Shown here in pieces: positions 51,980 to 60,710 of a stretch of 64,000 bases of DNA; position 1 is the stretch's first letter; the number at the start of each line of letters is the position of its first letter. The stretch lies in assembly GCA_011053055.1 (NCBI GenBank), contig DRHT01000031.1, forward strand, positions 124,001 through 188,000. Reading direction: 5' to 3'. The notes below the pieces were generated by a model, which did not search any database, was not told where the DNA came from, and saw nothing but the letters and a program-made list of their open reading frames with translations. The stretch is from Halopseudomonas sabulinigri (lineage in GTDB: Bacteria; Pseudomonadota; Gammaproteobacteria; Pseudomonadales; Pseudomonadaceae). Made by a program: the position numbers and the translations under genes.

Positions 51980-52056
51980 GGGCCTATAGCTCAGTTGGTC
52001 AGAGCAGGCGACTCATAATCGCTTGGTCGTAGGTTCAAGTCCTACTGGGCCCACCA
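51980..52056 (+). tRNA. tRNA-Ile2 (anticodon CAU, to be lysidinylated)
   Basis: A 77-nt cloverleaf includes the encoded CCA. Acceptor GGGCCTA pairs with TGGGCCC (one T-G pair); the T arm is GTAGG-TTCAAGT-CCTAC; the anticodon loop CTCATAA gives CAU at 52014-52016. The anticodon stem-loop GCGACTCATAATCGC matches isoleucine-2 tRNA (ileX type), read as AUA after TilS modification, rather than methionine tRNAs. A T-run directly follows. Confidence 0.9.
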
Positions 52057-52195
52057 TTTTTATCAGCACACACTCCCCTTTTTGACAATCAAGCCAACGA
52101 CTTTCCGATGCAAATCATCACTGGGCAGCTTAGGTACGTTGAATTACCTCTACTCCCATTGATTGCATTCAGACACCTTACCCACCCTCGAAGAC

Positions 52196-52762
52196 CTACT
52201 TCGCTGGCACTCGGTATATCAAGGCGCTATGGGGCATTGGTGGCAATTCAACAGCGATAAGGTCACCTGAGCGCACTTCCCCGCTACATAGCACGACACC
52301 CATTACACCTGCTTTTCGAATTAGCCCTGCCGGCGTTTTCGCAACCAAATGCCGCAGCAGTCCTGGTTGAAACTGCTCAATCTGAACGCAAGGGTTACGT
52401 AAGCCTGTAAGCTCGATCACCGCATCAGCGCCCAGGTGCAGCCGGGTGCCGGCTGGAAGCTTCATCAAGTCGAGGTTACGGGTGCTGATGTTTTCGCCCA
52501 GCTCGCCCGGGCATAGCTGATGCCCCATTTTCAGCAATGCGTCGAAAAGCTCCGCCTGGATCAAATGCACCTGACGAAGGTTTGGCTGTAGCCCAAAGCG
52601 TTTGATATGAAATCGATGCTGATCGGTTGCTCCCGCATGGGCATCACCTTCCACACCAAAATCCTCTATAAGCCTGATGAATTCTTGGGGTGTTTTGCTA
52701 AAAACGTGCTTGTTGTTAAGTTGAACACCCACGATGTGGGCAGCACAATTGCTGTCGGACAT
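52196..52762 (-). CDS. MOSC domain protein
   Basis: The 188-residue protein consists almost entirely of a MOSC (molybdenum cofactor sulfurase C-terminal) beta-domain. It shows GVEGDAHAG near residue 35, QVHLIQAELFD, the core PGELGENI, and the candidate sulfur-carrying cysteine in LTGLRNPCVQIEQF. MOSC proteins handle sulfur or molybdenum-cofactor-linked redox reactions. A molybdenum-hydroxylase operon lies a few kilobases downstream on the same strand, a suggestive but unproven link. Confidence 0.88.
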   Translation of the reverse strand: MSDSNCAAHIVGVQLNNKHVFSKTPQEFIRLIEDFGVEGDAHAGATDQHRFHIKRFGLQPNLRQVHLIQAELFDALLKMGHQLCPGELGENISTRNLDLMKLPAGTRLHLGADAVIELTGLRNPCVQIEQFQPGLLRHLVAKTPAGLIRKAGVMGVVLCSGEVRSGDLIAVELPPMPHSALIYRVPAK

Positions 52763-53176
52763 TCTGCAAGCCTCTTACAAGAAGGCCAAAGCCGCCCTAA
52801 GCGGGCACGGAAAACACCGTGTCGGCCGCTCGCTCCCAAGGCCAGAAAGGGCAGCGAATGCCGCGAGATAATTATTGCACAGATAAACTCGCTTCCACTT
52901 GGAGGAATTCTGCACCAGCCCCTTACTGAAATGCTATGTCTCAACTTACCGGCTGCACTTGCCGGTCAGGACCGGTAATCTCCCCTCAGCCAGCGGTAAA
53001 GAAGCCGGGATGATAGAAAGCTGCGGGGGCTCATCTTGGGAAGCTGGAAGACCCGATATACAGGTCGTAACAAGCGGCAACCAAGCGGCTTGTAGAGACC
53101 ATCCACGTGCGCTTTGCCATAAAGCGTGAACAAACGGGTCGGCCTTTATGGTCGACTGACGAACAGGAAAGATGGA
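52763..53176. other. 414-bp non-coding region between divergent MOSC and DoxX genes
   Basis: No convincing ORF was found; short open frames here lack family sequence and ribosome-binding sites. The region holds TTACCGG (52946-52952) and CCGGTAA (52972-52978) as inverted repeats around an inner CCGGTC/GACCGG pairing. The rest is mixed sequence that must contain both promoters. A leader RNA of the DoxX gene could use this hairpin. Confidence 0.4.
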
Positions 53177-53575
53177 ATGAAAGCTTGGACTCTATTGTTT
53201 TTGCGCGTGTCGCTGGGCTGGTTACTGGTGATCTGGGGCGCAGACAAAGTAATTAACGTTGAGCATGGCCTAGCTGTTGCGAACAAGTTTTATTTTGGCT
53301 TCTTAGCCGTCGAGCAGGTACTGCAAGCCGCAGGCGTGGCGCAAGTGCTATTGGGGTTGGCAGTCGTCGTTGGCTTTGCCCGAAAGTGGACCTATCCAGC
53401 ACAGCTACTGCTGAACGCAGCCTCACTGTTCGCGGTATTTCAATCGGTGGTAGACCCATGGAGCTGGTTCTTCGAGGGTAGCAACGCTCTGTTCTATCCG
53501 TCGCTGATTATCTTTGCCGCCAGCCTTCTGCTGATTGCATTCCGTGATGAAGACACGCTAGTGGTCAGTAAGTAG
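53177..53575 (+). CDS. DoxX-family membrane protein
   Basis: The 132-residue protein has four transmembrane helices (about 3-22, 40-62, 68-88, 105-125). The start MKAWTLLFLRVSLGWLLVIWGADK resembles DoxX/DoxD proteins, as does the VLLGLAVVVGFARKW stretch. A GGAAAGATGGA sequence precedes the ATG at 53177; an upstream in-frame ATG is less likely. DoxX proteins have been linked to thiol or quinone redox balance; no specific function can be given. Confidence 0.78.
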   Translation: MKAWTLLFLRVSLGWLLVIWGADKVINVEHGLAVANKFYFGFLAVEQVLQAAGVAQVLLGLAVVVGFARKWTYPAQLLLNAASLFAVFQSVVDPWSWFFEGSNALFYPSLIIFAASLLLIAFRDEDTLVVSK

Positions 53576-53621
53576 TGATATTAAAACCACTGCGCTTTAT
53601 CGCTTAAAAGCGGCAGGAGAC

Positions 53622-53643
53622 GAGCCGGCTTGAACGCCGGCTC
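53622..53643. terminator. Hairpin between convergent DoxX and PhyH genes
   Basis: GAGCCGGC pairs with GCCGGCTC over a six-base loop. It lies 46 bp after the DoxX stop and the same distance after the convergent dioxygenase stop. No T-run follows, so termination strength is uncertain. Confidence 0.5.
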
Positions 53644-53688
53644 AGCCACTGTTTAGCGAACAAGCTTACTTAGGCAAGCTTAAGCACG

Positions 53689-54573
53689 TTAAACCTCTGA
53701 ACAATCTGCGCCACTTTTTACCTCTAACAGCCGACGCGGATGCATTCCGTCGACCATTCCCATGAAAGGCGGGTGTATCGAGTAGCCCAGCATGCGCTGA
53801 ATATGCTCACTGCATTGCCGTGCACGTTCCAGTGGAACGGACAGACTAAAGTTCTCTTGTTGGCGAGCCCAAGGCGCGCAGTATTGAGCAGTAACGGCTA
53901 AGCGCGGGCTATCACTGCTATTGGCTCCGCCGCTATGCCATAGCGTACCGAGAAACAACACCATGGAGCCCTTGGGCATAATCACCGGAATAGCTTGGGC
54001 GCATTCTTGCTCTGTAGGGCTGCGCTGTCCCCAGGTGTGGCTTCCGGGTATGACGACGGTGGCACCATTATTCGCGGTGAAGTCCGTCATGGCGATGATG
54101 GTCGCCGCGCCAAAGGGTGGTCGCGGGCGTTCTATAGGGTAAAAAGCATCGTCATAATGCAACGGCTGTGCGCTCTCTCCTGGCAGGATATTGATTGCCT
54201 GGAGCTGGGATAATAAATAATTGGGTGCCAGTACCCGATCTAACAACCCCAGAACCAACGGATCTTCAATCAGCGGATTACATGCAAAGGTTTTGGCTAT
54301 CACGCCGTACAAGCGTTGGGTCTTAACACCCTCGAAATCATTACGACCGCCATTGGCTGGAAGCAGACCGCGCAACTCGTTTTCGATGCGCTCTATTTGC
54401 TCCACTGGTACAACAGACTCCAGTATGACGTAACCGTCGCGGGCCAGCTGCTGGGACAGTTGATCCAGTTTGGCTGGATCGATAGCCTTCTGGCTCCCCG
54501 CCGTGGAAAGAAAGGTTTTTGCATGACCGCTGACCAGGTACTCGCTGCTACTCGACAGAACCCGCTGCTTCAT
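53689..54573 (-). CDS. Phytanoyl-CoA dioxygenase (PhyH) family protein
   Basis: The 294-residue Fe(II)/2-oxoglutarate-dependent oxygenase has the iron-binding HYDD (His-x-Asp) and a distal His in LGTLWHSGGANS, plus SPRLAVTAQY with the 2-oxoglutarate-binding Arg. The N-terminus includes LARDGYVILESVVP, typical of PhyH proteins. The ATG at 54573 has AGGAG six bases upstream; another ATG two codons earlier is too close. It probably hydroxylates a small molecule; substrate unknown. It follows the molybdenum-hydroxylase operon by 115 bp on the same strand. Confidence 0.87.
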   Translation of the reverse strand: MKQRVLSSSSEYLVSGHAKTFLSTAGSQKAIDPAKLDQLSQQLARDGYVILESVVPVEQIERIENELRGLLPANGGRNDFEGVKTQRLYGVIAKTFACNPLIEDPLVLGLLDRVLAPNYLLSQLQAINILPGESAQPLHYDDAFYPIERPRPPFGAATIIAMTDFTANNGATVVIPGSHTWGQRSPTEQECAQAIPVIMPKGSMVLFLGTLWHSGGANSSDSPRLAVTAQYCAPWARQQENFSLSVPLERARQCSEHIQRMLGYSIHPPFMGMVDGMHPRRLLEVKSGADCSEV

Positions 54574-54688
54574 GACCATCTCCTGATGTCTGCTGTCACA
54601 GCACTATGCTCCAGACCAAGCCGGTAACCAATGCAACCCACCGCTTGTGAATAAGGCGTAATTCGTTAAAGCATCCGAGTTGACATGC

Positions 54689-55168
54689 TTAGCGCAGATA
54701 CGCCGCTAACGCTGCGACTCCAGCTGCCGCCGAGTCGCTCGCGCCAGCCCAGCTACACGACAGCATCAGGTTCTTGGGCAAACCAAAAGCCTCTACCTGA
54801 TAGCCCTCGTTACAGTTGCCCTGATCGTCCATGACCAACTGCTCAGTCATCGCCCGATGATCGGCAAAATAAGCCCACACTGGCTTGCCTAGCGCGCTCG
54901 CGTAACCCACTTCGAATACGGTGCCGGAATCGGGTTCGGCCCCTCTGAAGTTGCCGAGGTTTGCCAACACAGCGTCGGCTTGCTTAATGCTTTGCAGGTT
55001 ACGTTGGCAAATCCACTGCGCCAGATGCTCTACATTCTGTGGCGGCTGAGCATCCAGCGGGTAAATGCCAAGCAAGCCATGTGCGGCGCAAAGTGCTTTT
55101 AGCTGTTCCCCGCGCGCAATGGCGTCGGCGCAAAAAACATCAAAACCGGCCAGATAAACCGTTTTCAA
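54689..55168 (-). CDS. Nucleoside 2-deoxyribosyltransferase-like protein
   Basis: The 159-residue protein begins KTVYLAGFDVFCADAI and contains ADAVLANLGNFRGAEPDSGTVFEVGYASALGKPV, the pattern of the NDRT family: an Asp-x-Gly segment then the nucleophilic Glu. These enzymes move deoxyribose between bases or cleave nucleotides. It uses a TTG start with AGGAG seven bases upstream; that site lies in the 12-nt palindrome AGGAGATCTCCT. It is the last gene of the molybdenum-hydroxylase operon, 9 bp after mocA. Confidence 0.85.
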   Translation of the reverse strand: MKTVYLAGFDVFCADAIARGEQLKALCAAHGLLGIYPLDAQPPQNVEHLAQWICQRNLQSIKQADAVLANLGNFRGAEPDSGTVFEVGYASALGKPVWAYFADHRAMTEQLVMDDQGNCNEGYQVEAFGLPKNLMLSCSWAGASDSAAAGVAALAAYLR

Positions 55169-55177
55169 GGAGATCTC

Positions 55178-55756
55178 CTATTGTTCCAGCCGGTCTGGGT
55201 GATCTATATCTAAGTGAATACCTGCATCCGGGACAGCGACCTCAATCACATGGTGAGGATGACGGAGCAGCAAGTCGCGAGCTCCGGTGTCGCCCTGCAA
55301 GACCAGCAGTTCTGGCCAGAAATTACGGCCAAAGATGACAGGATGACCGCGCTTGCCGTTCTGAGAAGGCACCACAATATTGTCTGCCGTACTGAGGCGA
55401 GCCAACGCGCGCAAGGTTGCACTGTCGATCCGCGGCATGTCGCCCAGCAATACGGCTATTGCTAAAGCGTTACTATCAAGCACAGCGCTCACGCCAGCAG
55501 CCAAGCTATGCGCCATACCCTCACCGCTACGAGTACTACGCACTACCTTGCCATCCGTCGGCAACCCTAGATGCGAGGGTTCATCCTCTAGGCGCAACAC
55601 TACCCGCACATCGAAAAATACATTGTGAGCATTCTCGAAGCTAGCCGCCAGCAGGGTTCGCCCATCCGATAATCTGGCCAGCCGCTTGTCGCTACCGAAA
55701 CGGCGGGAGCTGCCGGCAGCCAGCACCAGCGCGACTAGCTGCGAAAGGCTCGCCAA
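55178..55756 (-). CDS. mocA: Molybdenum cofactor cytidylyltransferase, MocA-like
   Basis: The 192-residue nucleotidyltransferase has LVLAAGSSRRFGSDKRLARL, GMAHSLAAGVSA, VLLGDMPRID and GHPVIFGRNFWPEL, the MobA/MocA pattern. MocA adds CMP to molybdopterin, giving the MCD form used by xanthine-dehydrogenase-family enzymes, which fits the neighbouring oxidoreductase. The start appears to be TTG at 55756 and lacks a strong ribosome-binding site; coupling to the upstream gene (6 bp away) is likely. Confidence 0.9.
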   Translation of the reverse strand: MASLSQLVALVLAAGSSRRFGSDKRLARLSDGRTLLAASFENAHNVFFDVRVVLRLEDEPSHLGLPTDGKVVRSTRSGEGMAHSLAAGVSAVLDSNALAIAVLLGDMPRIDSATLRALARLSTADNIVVPSQNGKRGHPVIFGRNFWPELLVLQGDTGARDLLLRHPHHVIEVAVPDAGIHLDIDHPDRLEQ

Positions 55757-55762
55757 CGTCAG

Positions 55763-56056
55763 TTAGTCCTGAGCATCCAGCAACATGACATCACGCTCAG
55801 CAATCAGACCGGCCAATGCCTGGCCCATTGCTTTGTAATGCGGCGCCTGGCGGTGCGCTTCAATCGCCTCCATGCCGGCCCATTGTTCAACAAACACAAA
55901 CTTGTGGTCGTCACTGCGATCAAGATGCAGCACATAGCCACGGCAGCCCGCTTCGGCAAGCGATGGAGCAACCGCGCTCTGAAGAACCTCTTTAACCTTC
56001 GATGCTTCGCCTTCGACGGCGCGCAGTACAGCTACAACGGTAATGTTATCGGACAT
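55763..56056 (-). CDS. Antibiotic biosynthesis monooxygenase (ABM)-domain protein
   Basis: The 97-residue single ABM domain: ITVVAVLRAVEGEASKVKEVL, CRGYVLHLDRSDDHKFVFVEQWAGMEAIEAHRQAPHY. Such small dimeric ferredoxin-like proteins include quinol oxidases and many of unknown role. Its start directly abuts the xdhC stop. Its presence inside a molybdenum-hydroxylase operon suggests a role in handling the oxidised product or a quinone; this is inference. Confidence 0.87.
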   Translation of the reverse strand: MSDNITVVAVLRAVEGEASKVKEVLQSAVAPSLAEAGCRGYVLHLDRSDDHKFVFVEQWAGMEAIEAHRQAPHYKAMGQALAGLIAERDVMLLDAQD

Positions 56057-57244
56057 TTAAACAATCTCGGTAGATGACAAAGGAACAGGCTGCACACTGA
56101 GTTCGGTGGCATCCTGATGATGTACACGGGTGGATGGCAGGTCATGAATCGATGCGTTACGGAGTTTGAGCATGCCACCCTCACGACCATTGAGTACGGC
56201 CGTCATCTCCGCAAGCATAGCCATGGCAACGCTCTCGGGAGTATCACCGCCCAGATCCAGACCAATGGGGTAGTACAAACGCTTAAGGCCGTGCGTTGCG
56301 CCCCCCTGCGCTGACACTTCACGTAATAAACGCTCGGTACGATCACGCGGACCAAGCTGGCCGATATAAGCGGCGTTCGAGCTTAACGCTGCCGCCAGCC
56401 AGTAGGCGTCCTGTTGCAGGCTATGAGTCATGATCGCGACCGATGCATCCTGCATTAAGGGAAGTGGATCGAAGCTGCTATCCAACTGCCCAAGTAGCAC
56501 CGTGTCCGCTTCCGGGAAACGACTAGCACGCGCAAAGTGGGCTCGGCTGTCGAGTACAATCACATACCAGCCAAGTAATTTGGCCATGCGCACCAAAGGC
56601 TGGGCGTCATGACCACCGCCAAAAATAACCAGCCGACGTGCCGGCGCGAGATATTCGATGAGTACCTGCACTTCGCCTTCAGGCTGCTGAAAATAATGCA
56701 AGCTGGTACGCCGCTGCGTCAGTGCCTCGTTTAGCGCACTGCGTACCGGCGAGACTAATGACGCCGGCAGCTCGCCTTGCAGCTCGCCGGCAGCGGTCAG
56801 CAACAGTCGTTGGCCAAGGCCAGCAGACGGACTGATCAGCGTGGCAACCGCCCTGCCCTGACCGTCGGCCTGCAGCGCGCGCAAACCCTTCATTAACATA
56901 CGCCCGGCGGGCGCATCAATGCGCTCGAACAGGATATGCACTTTGCCGTTGCAGCCGAGGCCGAAGCTCACCGCAACGTCGCCATCCTCATCGTCTTCGG
57001 CGGTGCTGTAGCTACGCAGCGCGGGACCGTTTTCAGTCAACCACCAAGCCGTTCGCGCTACCTCACTTTCCAGGCAGCCACCACTAATAGTGCCCTCGGT
57101 CTGACCCAAGGCACTAATCAGCATACGTGCGCCGGGCCGGCGGTAAGCAGAACCTTCCACCTTAACTACGGTTGCCAACACAGCCTCTTCGCCCTGCCCA
57201 GAAGCAGCGTCAACAGCGCTAAGCAATTGCTCAAACCCGGCCAC
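56057..57244 (-). CDS. xdhC: XdhC/CoxI-family molybdenum-enzyme maturation factor
   Basis: The 395-residue protein has an N-terminal XdhC_CoxI domain (VVKVEGSAYRRPGARMLI, GTISGGCLE with conserved Cys) and a C-terminal Rossmann-like domain (LVIFGGGHDAQPLVRMA, VLDSRAHFARASRFPEAD). It binds and hands over sulfurated molybdenum cofactor to hydroxylases. GTG start at 57244 with GGGAGG seven bases upstream. It lies between the cytochrome c subunit and the ABM gene. Confidence 0.92.
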   Translation of the reverse strand: MAGFEQLLSAVDAASGQGEEAVLATVVKVEGSAYRRPGARMLISALGQTEGTISGGCLESEVARTAWWLTENGPALRSYSTAEDDEDGDVAVSFGLGCNGKVHILFERIDAPAGRMLMKGLRALQADGQGRAVATLISPSAGLGQRLLLTAAGELQGELPASLVSPVRSALNEALTQRRTSLHYFQQPEGEVQVLIEYLAPARRLVIFGGGHDAQPLVRMAKLLGWYVIVLDSRAHFARASRFPEADTVLLGQLDSSFDPLPLMQDASVAIMTHSLQQDAYWLAAALSSNAAYIGQLGPRDRTERLLREVSAQGGATHGLKRLYYPIGLDLGGDTPESVAMAMLAEMTAVLNGREGGMLKLRNASIHDLPSTRVHHQDATELSVQPVPLSSTEIV

Positions 57245-57280
57245 TAGGTGCCCTCCCGAGAATGTTGCGAAGCCGCATAT

Positions 57281-58501
57281 TCAATGCCCTGTATTGCCGC
57301 GCTTGGCCGCCACATCTCCAGCGCTGACGCTGCCGCCACTCTGACCAAAGTGTTGCAACACAAAGCTGCTTACCGCGGCCAATTCAGGATCACTGTAGCC
57401 CTCGGCAAAGCGGGGCATGCGCTGATCTATTTGTTGCTCTTGGCCAGCATGTCCGGTCAGGAGTATGCCAAGCAGGTTGGTCGCGGCCGGATCGTTGACT
57501 GTTTTCAGCCCCATGAGTGAGGCGACTGGGCTCTGGTTGCCCTTGCCATCCCAACGATGGCAGCTAGCGCATGCACCAGCAAACAGGTTGCTACCCAACC
57601 CCATTTCCGTGGGCATGCTTAGCTGTTTGGTCTCGGGTCGTGCGATACCCGCTTGTTGTGGCTCGGTGCTTAGCAGGTAGGTCGCTATCGCAGTCAGGTC
57701 GGTCTCTTCCAAATGGCGCAAACTCTTGTTGACCACCTCAGCCATGGGGCCGCCTGCAACCCCTTTACCCGGGGCATAACCCTTGCTCATGTAATTGACC
57801 AACTCTGCCTCGCTCCAGGCACCGATGCCATGGGTCTCGTCTGAGCTAATGTTGTAAGCCTGCCAACCCTGTATCAGGTTACCCGCCAGCGGCTCACCGC
57901 TATCGAGCGCCTGGAACAGGTTACGCGGGGTATGACACTCTGCGCAGTGGCCTGGCCCCTGCACGAGATAAGCACCGCGGTTCCACTGTTCAGACTGCTC
58001 GGGCTCAGGCTCGAAACGGCCATCATCAAGAAATAGCATATTCCAGAAGACCATTCCCCAGCGCTGGTTGAACGGAAAAGACAGTGTGTTTTCCGGCGGC
58101 GCTTGGTTGATCGGGTCCAGACTCGATAAATAGGCTTTGATCGCCAGCACTTCGTCCTCTGGCATTAAGGTGTAGGAGGTATAAGGGAAAGCCGGATAGT
58201 AGTGCTTGCCGTCCTTACCGACGCCGGAATGCAGCGCGCTGACAAAGTCTTCATCGCTCCAGCTGCCGATCCCGGTTTCTTTATCCGGAGTAATATTCGG
58301 CGAATACAGCGAACCAAACGGCAGCTTGAACTCAACACCGCCGGCGAAAGGCTTGCCCTCGGGCGTGGTGTGACACGCTACGCAGTCCGCTGCAGTCGCC
58401 AGATATTTTCCGCGCTCGATCAGCTCAGCATTATTAGCCAGAGCAGCGCTCGACAGCCCGGATAGCCCCAGGCACACAATAGCAAATTGGTTGAAACGCA
58501 T
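57281..58501 (-). CDS. Triheme cytochrome c subunit of the molybdenum hydroxylase
   Basis: The 406-residue exported protein (signal peptide ending ALA at ~22) has three c-type heme sites: CVACH (40-44), CAECH (186-190) and CASCH (311-315). This is the cytochrome subunit type found with membrane-associated alcohol, aldehyde or isoquinoline-type dehydrogenases. It would pass electrons from the molybdenum enzyme to the respiratory chain. It starts 12 bp after the large-subunit gene, with AAGGAG upstream. Confidence 0.93.
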   Translation of the reverse strand: MRFNQFAIVCLGLSGLSSAALANNAELIERGKYLATAADCVACHTTPEGKPFAGGVEFKLPFGSLYSPNITPDKETGIGSWSDEDFVSALHSGVGKDGKHYYPAFPYTSYTLMPEDEVLAIKAYLSSLDPINQAPPENTLSFPFNQRWGMVFWNMLFLDDGRFEPEPEQSEQWNRGAYLVQGPGHCAECHTPRNLFQALDSGEPLAGNLIQGWQAYNISSDETHGIGAWSEAELVNYMSKGYAPGKGVAGGPMAEVVNKSLRHLEETDLTAIATYLLSTEPQQAGIARPETKQLSMPTEMGLGSNLFAGACASCHRWDGKGNQSPVASLMGLKTVNDPAATNLLGILLTGHAGQEQQIDQRMPRFAEGYSDPELAAVSSFVLQHFGQSGGSVSAGDVAAKRGNTGH

Positions 58502-58513
58502 TGGTCAGTCTCC

Positions 58514-60697
58514 TTACGCCGGGTAATAACCGGCACGACTCAGTGGCAGACGACGCAAACGCGTCCCGGATGCAGCATGTAGCGCATTGACCAGCGCAGG
58601 GCCAATCAGCGCAGTACCGGTTTCACCCACACCGCCCGGCGCTTCCAGACTGGGGACAATATGTACTTCAACCCCCGGCGCTTCGTTAATACGCAGCTGA
58701 CGATAATTGTGGAAGTTGGTCTGCTGCACCACGCCTTGCTCAATCAGAATTTCATTGAACAAAGAGGCCGAGAGACCGAATAACGTTCCACCCTCAATCT
58801 GTGCGTGAACTGAGGTCGGATTGGTTACCAAACCACAGTCGATAGCACTGACCAGGCGTTTAATGCGCACTGCCTTGTCGCCCAACATCTCCATTTCCAC
58901 AACTGTAGCCACATAGCTGCCGAATACCGCGCTGACTGCTACGCCGCGGCCCTGCCCTGCCGGCAGAGTGTTACCCCAACCGGCTTTCTCCGCGGCCAAG
59001 CGCAATACGGCTTGGGCACGCGGTTGCTCGGCCAGCAGGCTAAGACGGAATTCCACCGGATCGGCGCCGGCATTGTGCGCCAACTCGTCGATAAAACACT
59101 CGAGCGCATAGGTACTACGCAAGGGTCCAACGCCGCGCCACCATGACACAGGTACAACCTTGGGTTCTTCACGCACGTAATTAACGAGCAGGTTCTGCAG
59201 CTCATAAATTGGCTCGATGGCGACCTCTACCGCATCAGCATCAACGCCGTTTTCAGGCAGGCTGCCCATGTAGCGTCCCAGCACCGAAGCACCGGCGATA
59301 CGGTGTTGCCAGCCGGTCGGCTTGCCGTCTGCATCTAACGCTGCGGTCAACCGGTCGGCGTACTGCGGGCGATAAAGATCGTGGGTCATGTCTTCTTCAC
59401 GACTCCAGATCAGTTTGATCGGATAGCTGACATGCCGCGCCACATCGACTGCCTGGGTAATGAAGTCATAGTCCAACCGCCGACCAAATGCGCCACCGAT
59501 CAGTTGGTTGTTAACAATGATCTTGTCCGCCGGTAGGCCACTGATTTTTGCCGCCGTTTGCTGAGCAAATACCGGCACCTGTGTGCCCACCCACAACTCA
59601 CAGGCATCTGCACGCACATGGGCCACGCAGGTCATCGGCTCCAGCGGAGAATGCGATAGAAAGGCCTGTTCATACACCGCCTCAAAGCGGCTCGCGGCAC
59701 TTTCCAACGCTTTACCAATGTCGCCCGTGCTGTGCGCAACAACCCCATCACGAGAGCTGGCTTGCAGCAATGCCTCATCTATTTGCGCCGAATTGATGCT
59801 AGCGTGCTCGCCCAAATCCCATTCAACTTTCAGCGCTTTCAAGCCCTGCTGACAGGCCCAATAGTTGCTAGCGGTCACTGCAACCGCGTTGTCCAGTTTG
59901 ATCACATCGCGTACACCCGGCACTTTTTTGGCCGTCGTATCATCTACGCTGAGCAACGTGCCGCCGTAGACTGGGCAAGTCATAGTCGAGGCAATCAGCA
60001 TGCCTGGCACCGATAAATCGATGGTGAACTGCGCCTTGCCGTTGACCTTGTTAGGGGTATCAATACGCCGCGCCGGCGTGCCCAGCAAGGTGAATTGCTC
60101 GGGTGTTTTCAACACCACCTCGGTTGGCAGCGGCAGCTCACTGGCCGCATCGACCAACTCGCCGTAACCGAGCTTCTGCTCAGCCGGGCCAAACACCTCA
60201 CCATTCTTGGCATGGCACTGCGAGGCGTCAACGCCCCAGCGTGCGGCAGCGGCTTGTATCAGCAACAATCGGGCCGTGGCACCGGCTTCGCGCAGCGGCT
60301 TCCAGCTATGCCGTGTAGAGGTAGACCCACCGGTTGCCTGGAATTGCATCAGTGAATCTGCATACAGCTCACTGTCTGGCGGCGCATCTTCGATGGTTAC
60401 GGCAGAAAGCGGCACTTCCAATTCCTCGGCAACCATCATCGCGATACCGGTATGCGCACCCTGGCCCATCTCGATTTTAGGTGAGATCACCGTCACCAGA
60501 CCATCGTGGCCAATCCGCACATAGGCGCCGTAAGCACGCGGTGACTGATCGCCCAAACGGCCTGCCGCGGTGGCCTCTGCGGCAACACTGCGCGGTACAA
60601 AGCCAGGCAACCAGGTGCTGAGCACCAGACCGCCCAAGGCAGCACTCGAGCCCTTCAGAAAACCACGCCGCGATACTGCAAATCTCGACTTATCCAT
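58514..60697 (-). CDS. Molybdopterin-binding large subunit (isoquinoline 1-oxidoreductase beta / aldehyde oxidase type)
   Basis: The 727-residue subunit has a twin-arginine signal (SRRGFLKG, residues 9-16), so it is exported folded. Motifs of the xanthine-dehydrogenase family follow: EMGQGAHTGIAMMVAEEL, FQATGGSTSTRHSW, IGGAFGRRLDYDF, and the C-terminal GGVGETGTALIGPA with the catalytic Glu. The split architecture resembles IorAB. The substrate is probably an aldehyde or N-heterocycle; it cannot be fixed. The ATG at 60697 (GAGGAG upstream) is chosen over a longer frame to 60919 that runs into the small-subunit gene. Confidence 0.94.
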   Translation of the reverse strand: MDKSRFAVSRRGFLKGSSAALGGLVLSTWLPGFVPRSVAAEATAAGRLGDQSPRAYGAYVRIGHDGLVTVISPKIEMGQGAHTGIAMMVAEELEVPLSAVTIEDAPPDSELYADSLMQFQATGGSTSTRHSWKPLREAGATARLLLIQAAAARWGVDASQCHAKNGEVFGPAEQKLGYGELVDAASELPLPTEVVLKTPEQFTLLGTPARRIDTPNKVNGKAQFTIDLSVPGMLIASTMTCPVYGGTLLSVDDTTAKKVPGVRDVIKLDNAVAVTASNYWACQQGLKALKVEWDLGEHASINSAQIDEALLQASSRDGVVAHSTGDIGKALESAASRFEAVYEQAFLSHSPLEPMTCVAHVRADACELWVGTQVPVFAQQTAAKISGLPADKIIVNNQLIGGAFGRRLDYDFITQAVDVARHVSYPIKLIWSREEDMTHDLYRPQYADRLTAALDADGKPTGWQHRIAGASVLGRYMGSLPENGVDADAVEVAIEPIYELQNLLVNYVREEPKVVPVSWWRGVGPLRSTYALECFIDELAHNAGADPVEFRLSLLAEQPRAQAVLRLAAEKAGWGNTLPAGQGRGVAVSAVFGSYVATVVEMEMLGDKAVRIKRLVSAIDCGLVTNPTSVHAQIEGGTLFGLSASLFNEILIEQGVVQQTNFHNYRQLRINEAPGVEVHIVPSLEAPGGVGETGTALIGPALVNALHAASGTRLRRLPLSRAGYYPA

Positions 60698-60710
60698 TAA
60701 CTGTTTCTCC

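Noticed and set aside
51980-52056. tRNA read as methionine because of its CAU anticodon
   Set aside because: The anticodon stem-loop and acceptor pattern match isoleucine-2 tRNA rather than elongator or initiator Met tRNAs.
52030-52056. tRNA 3' end as an integration (att) site for the downstream block
   Set aside because: I found no second copy of the tRNA 3' end downstream and no integrase gene, so an integrated element is not supported.
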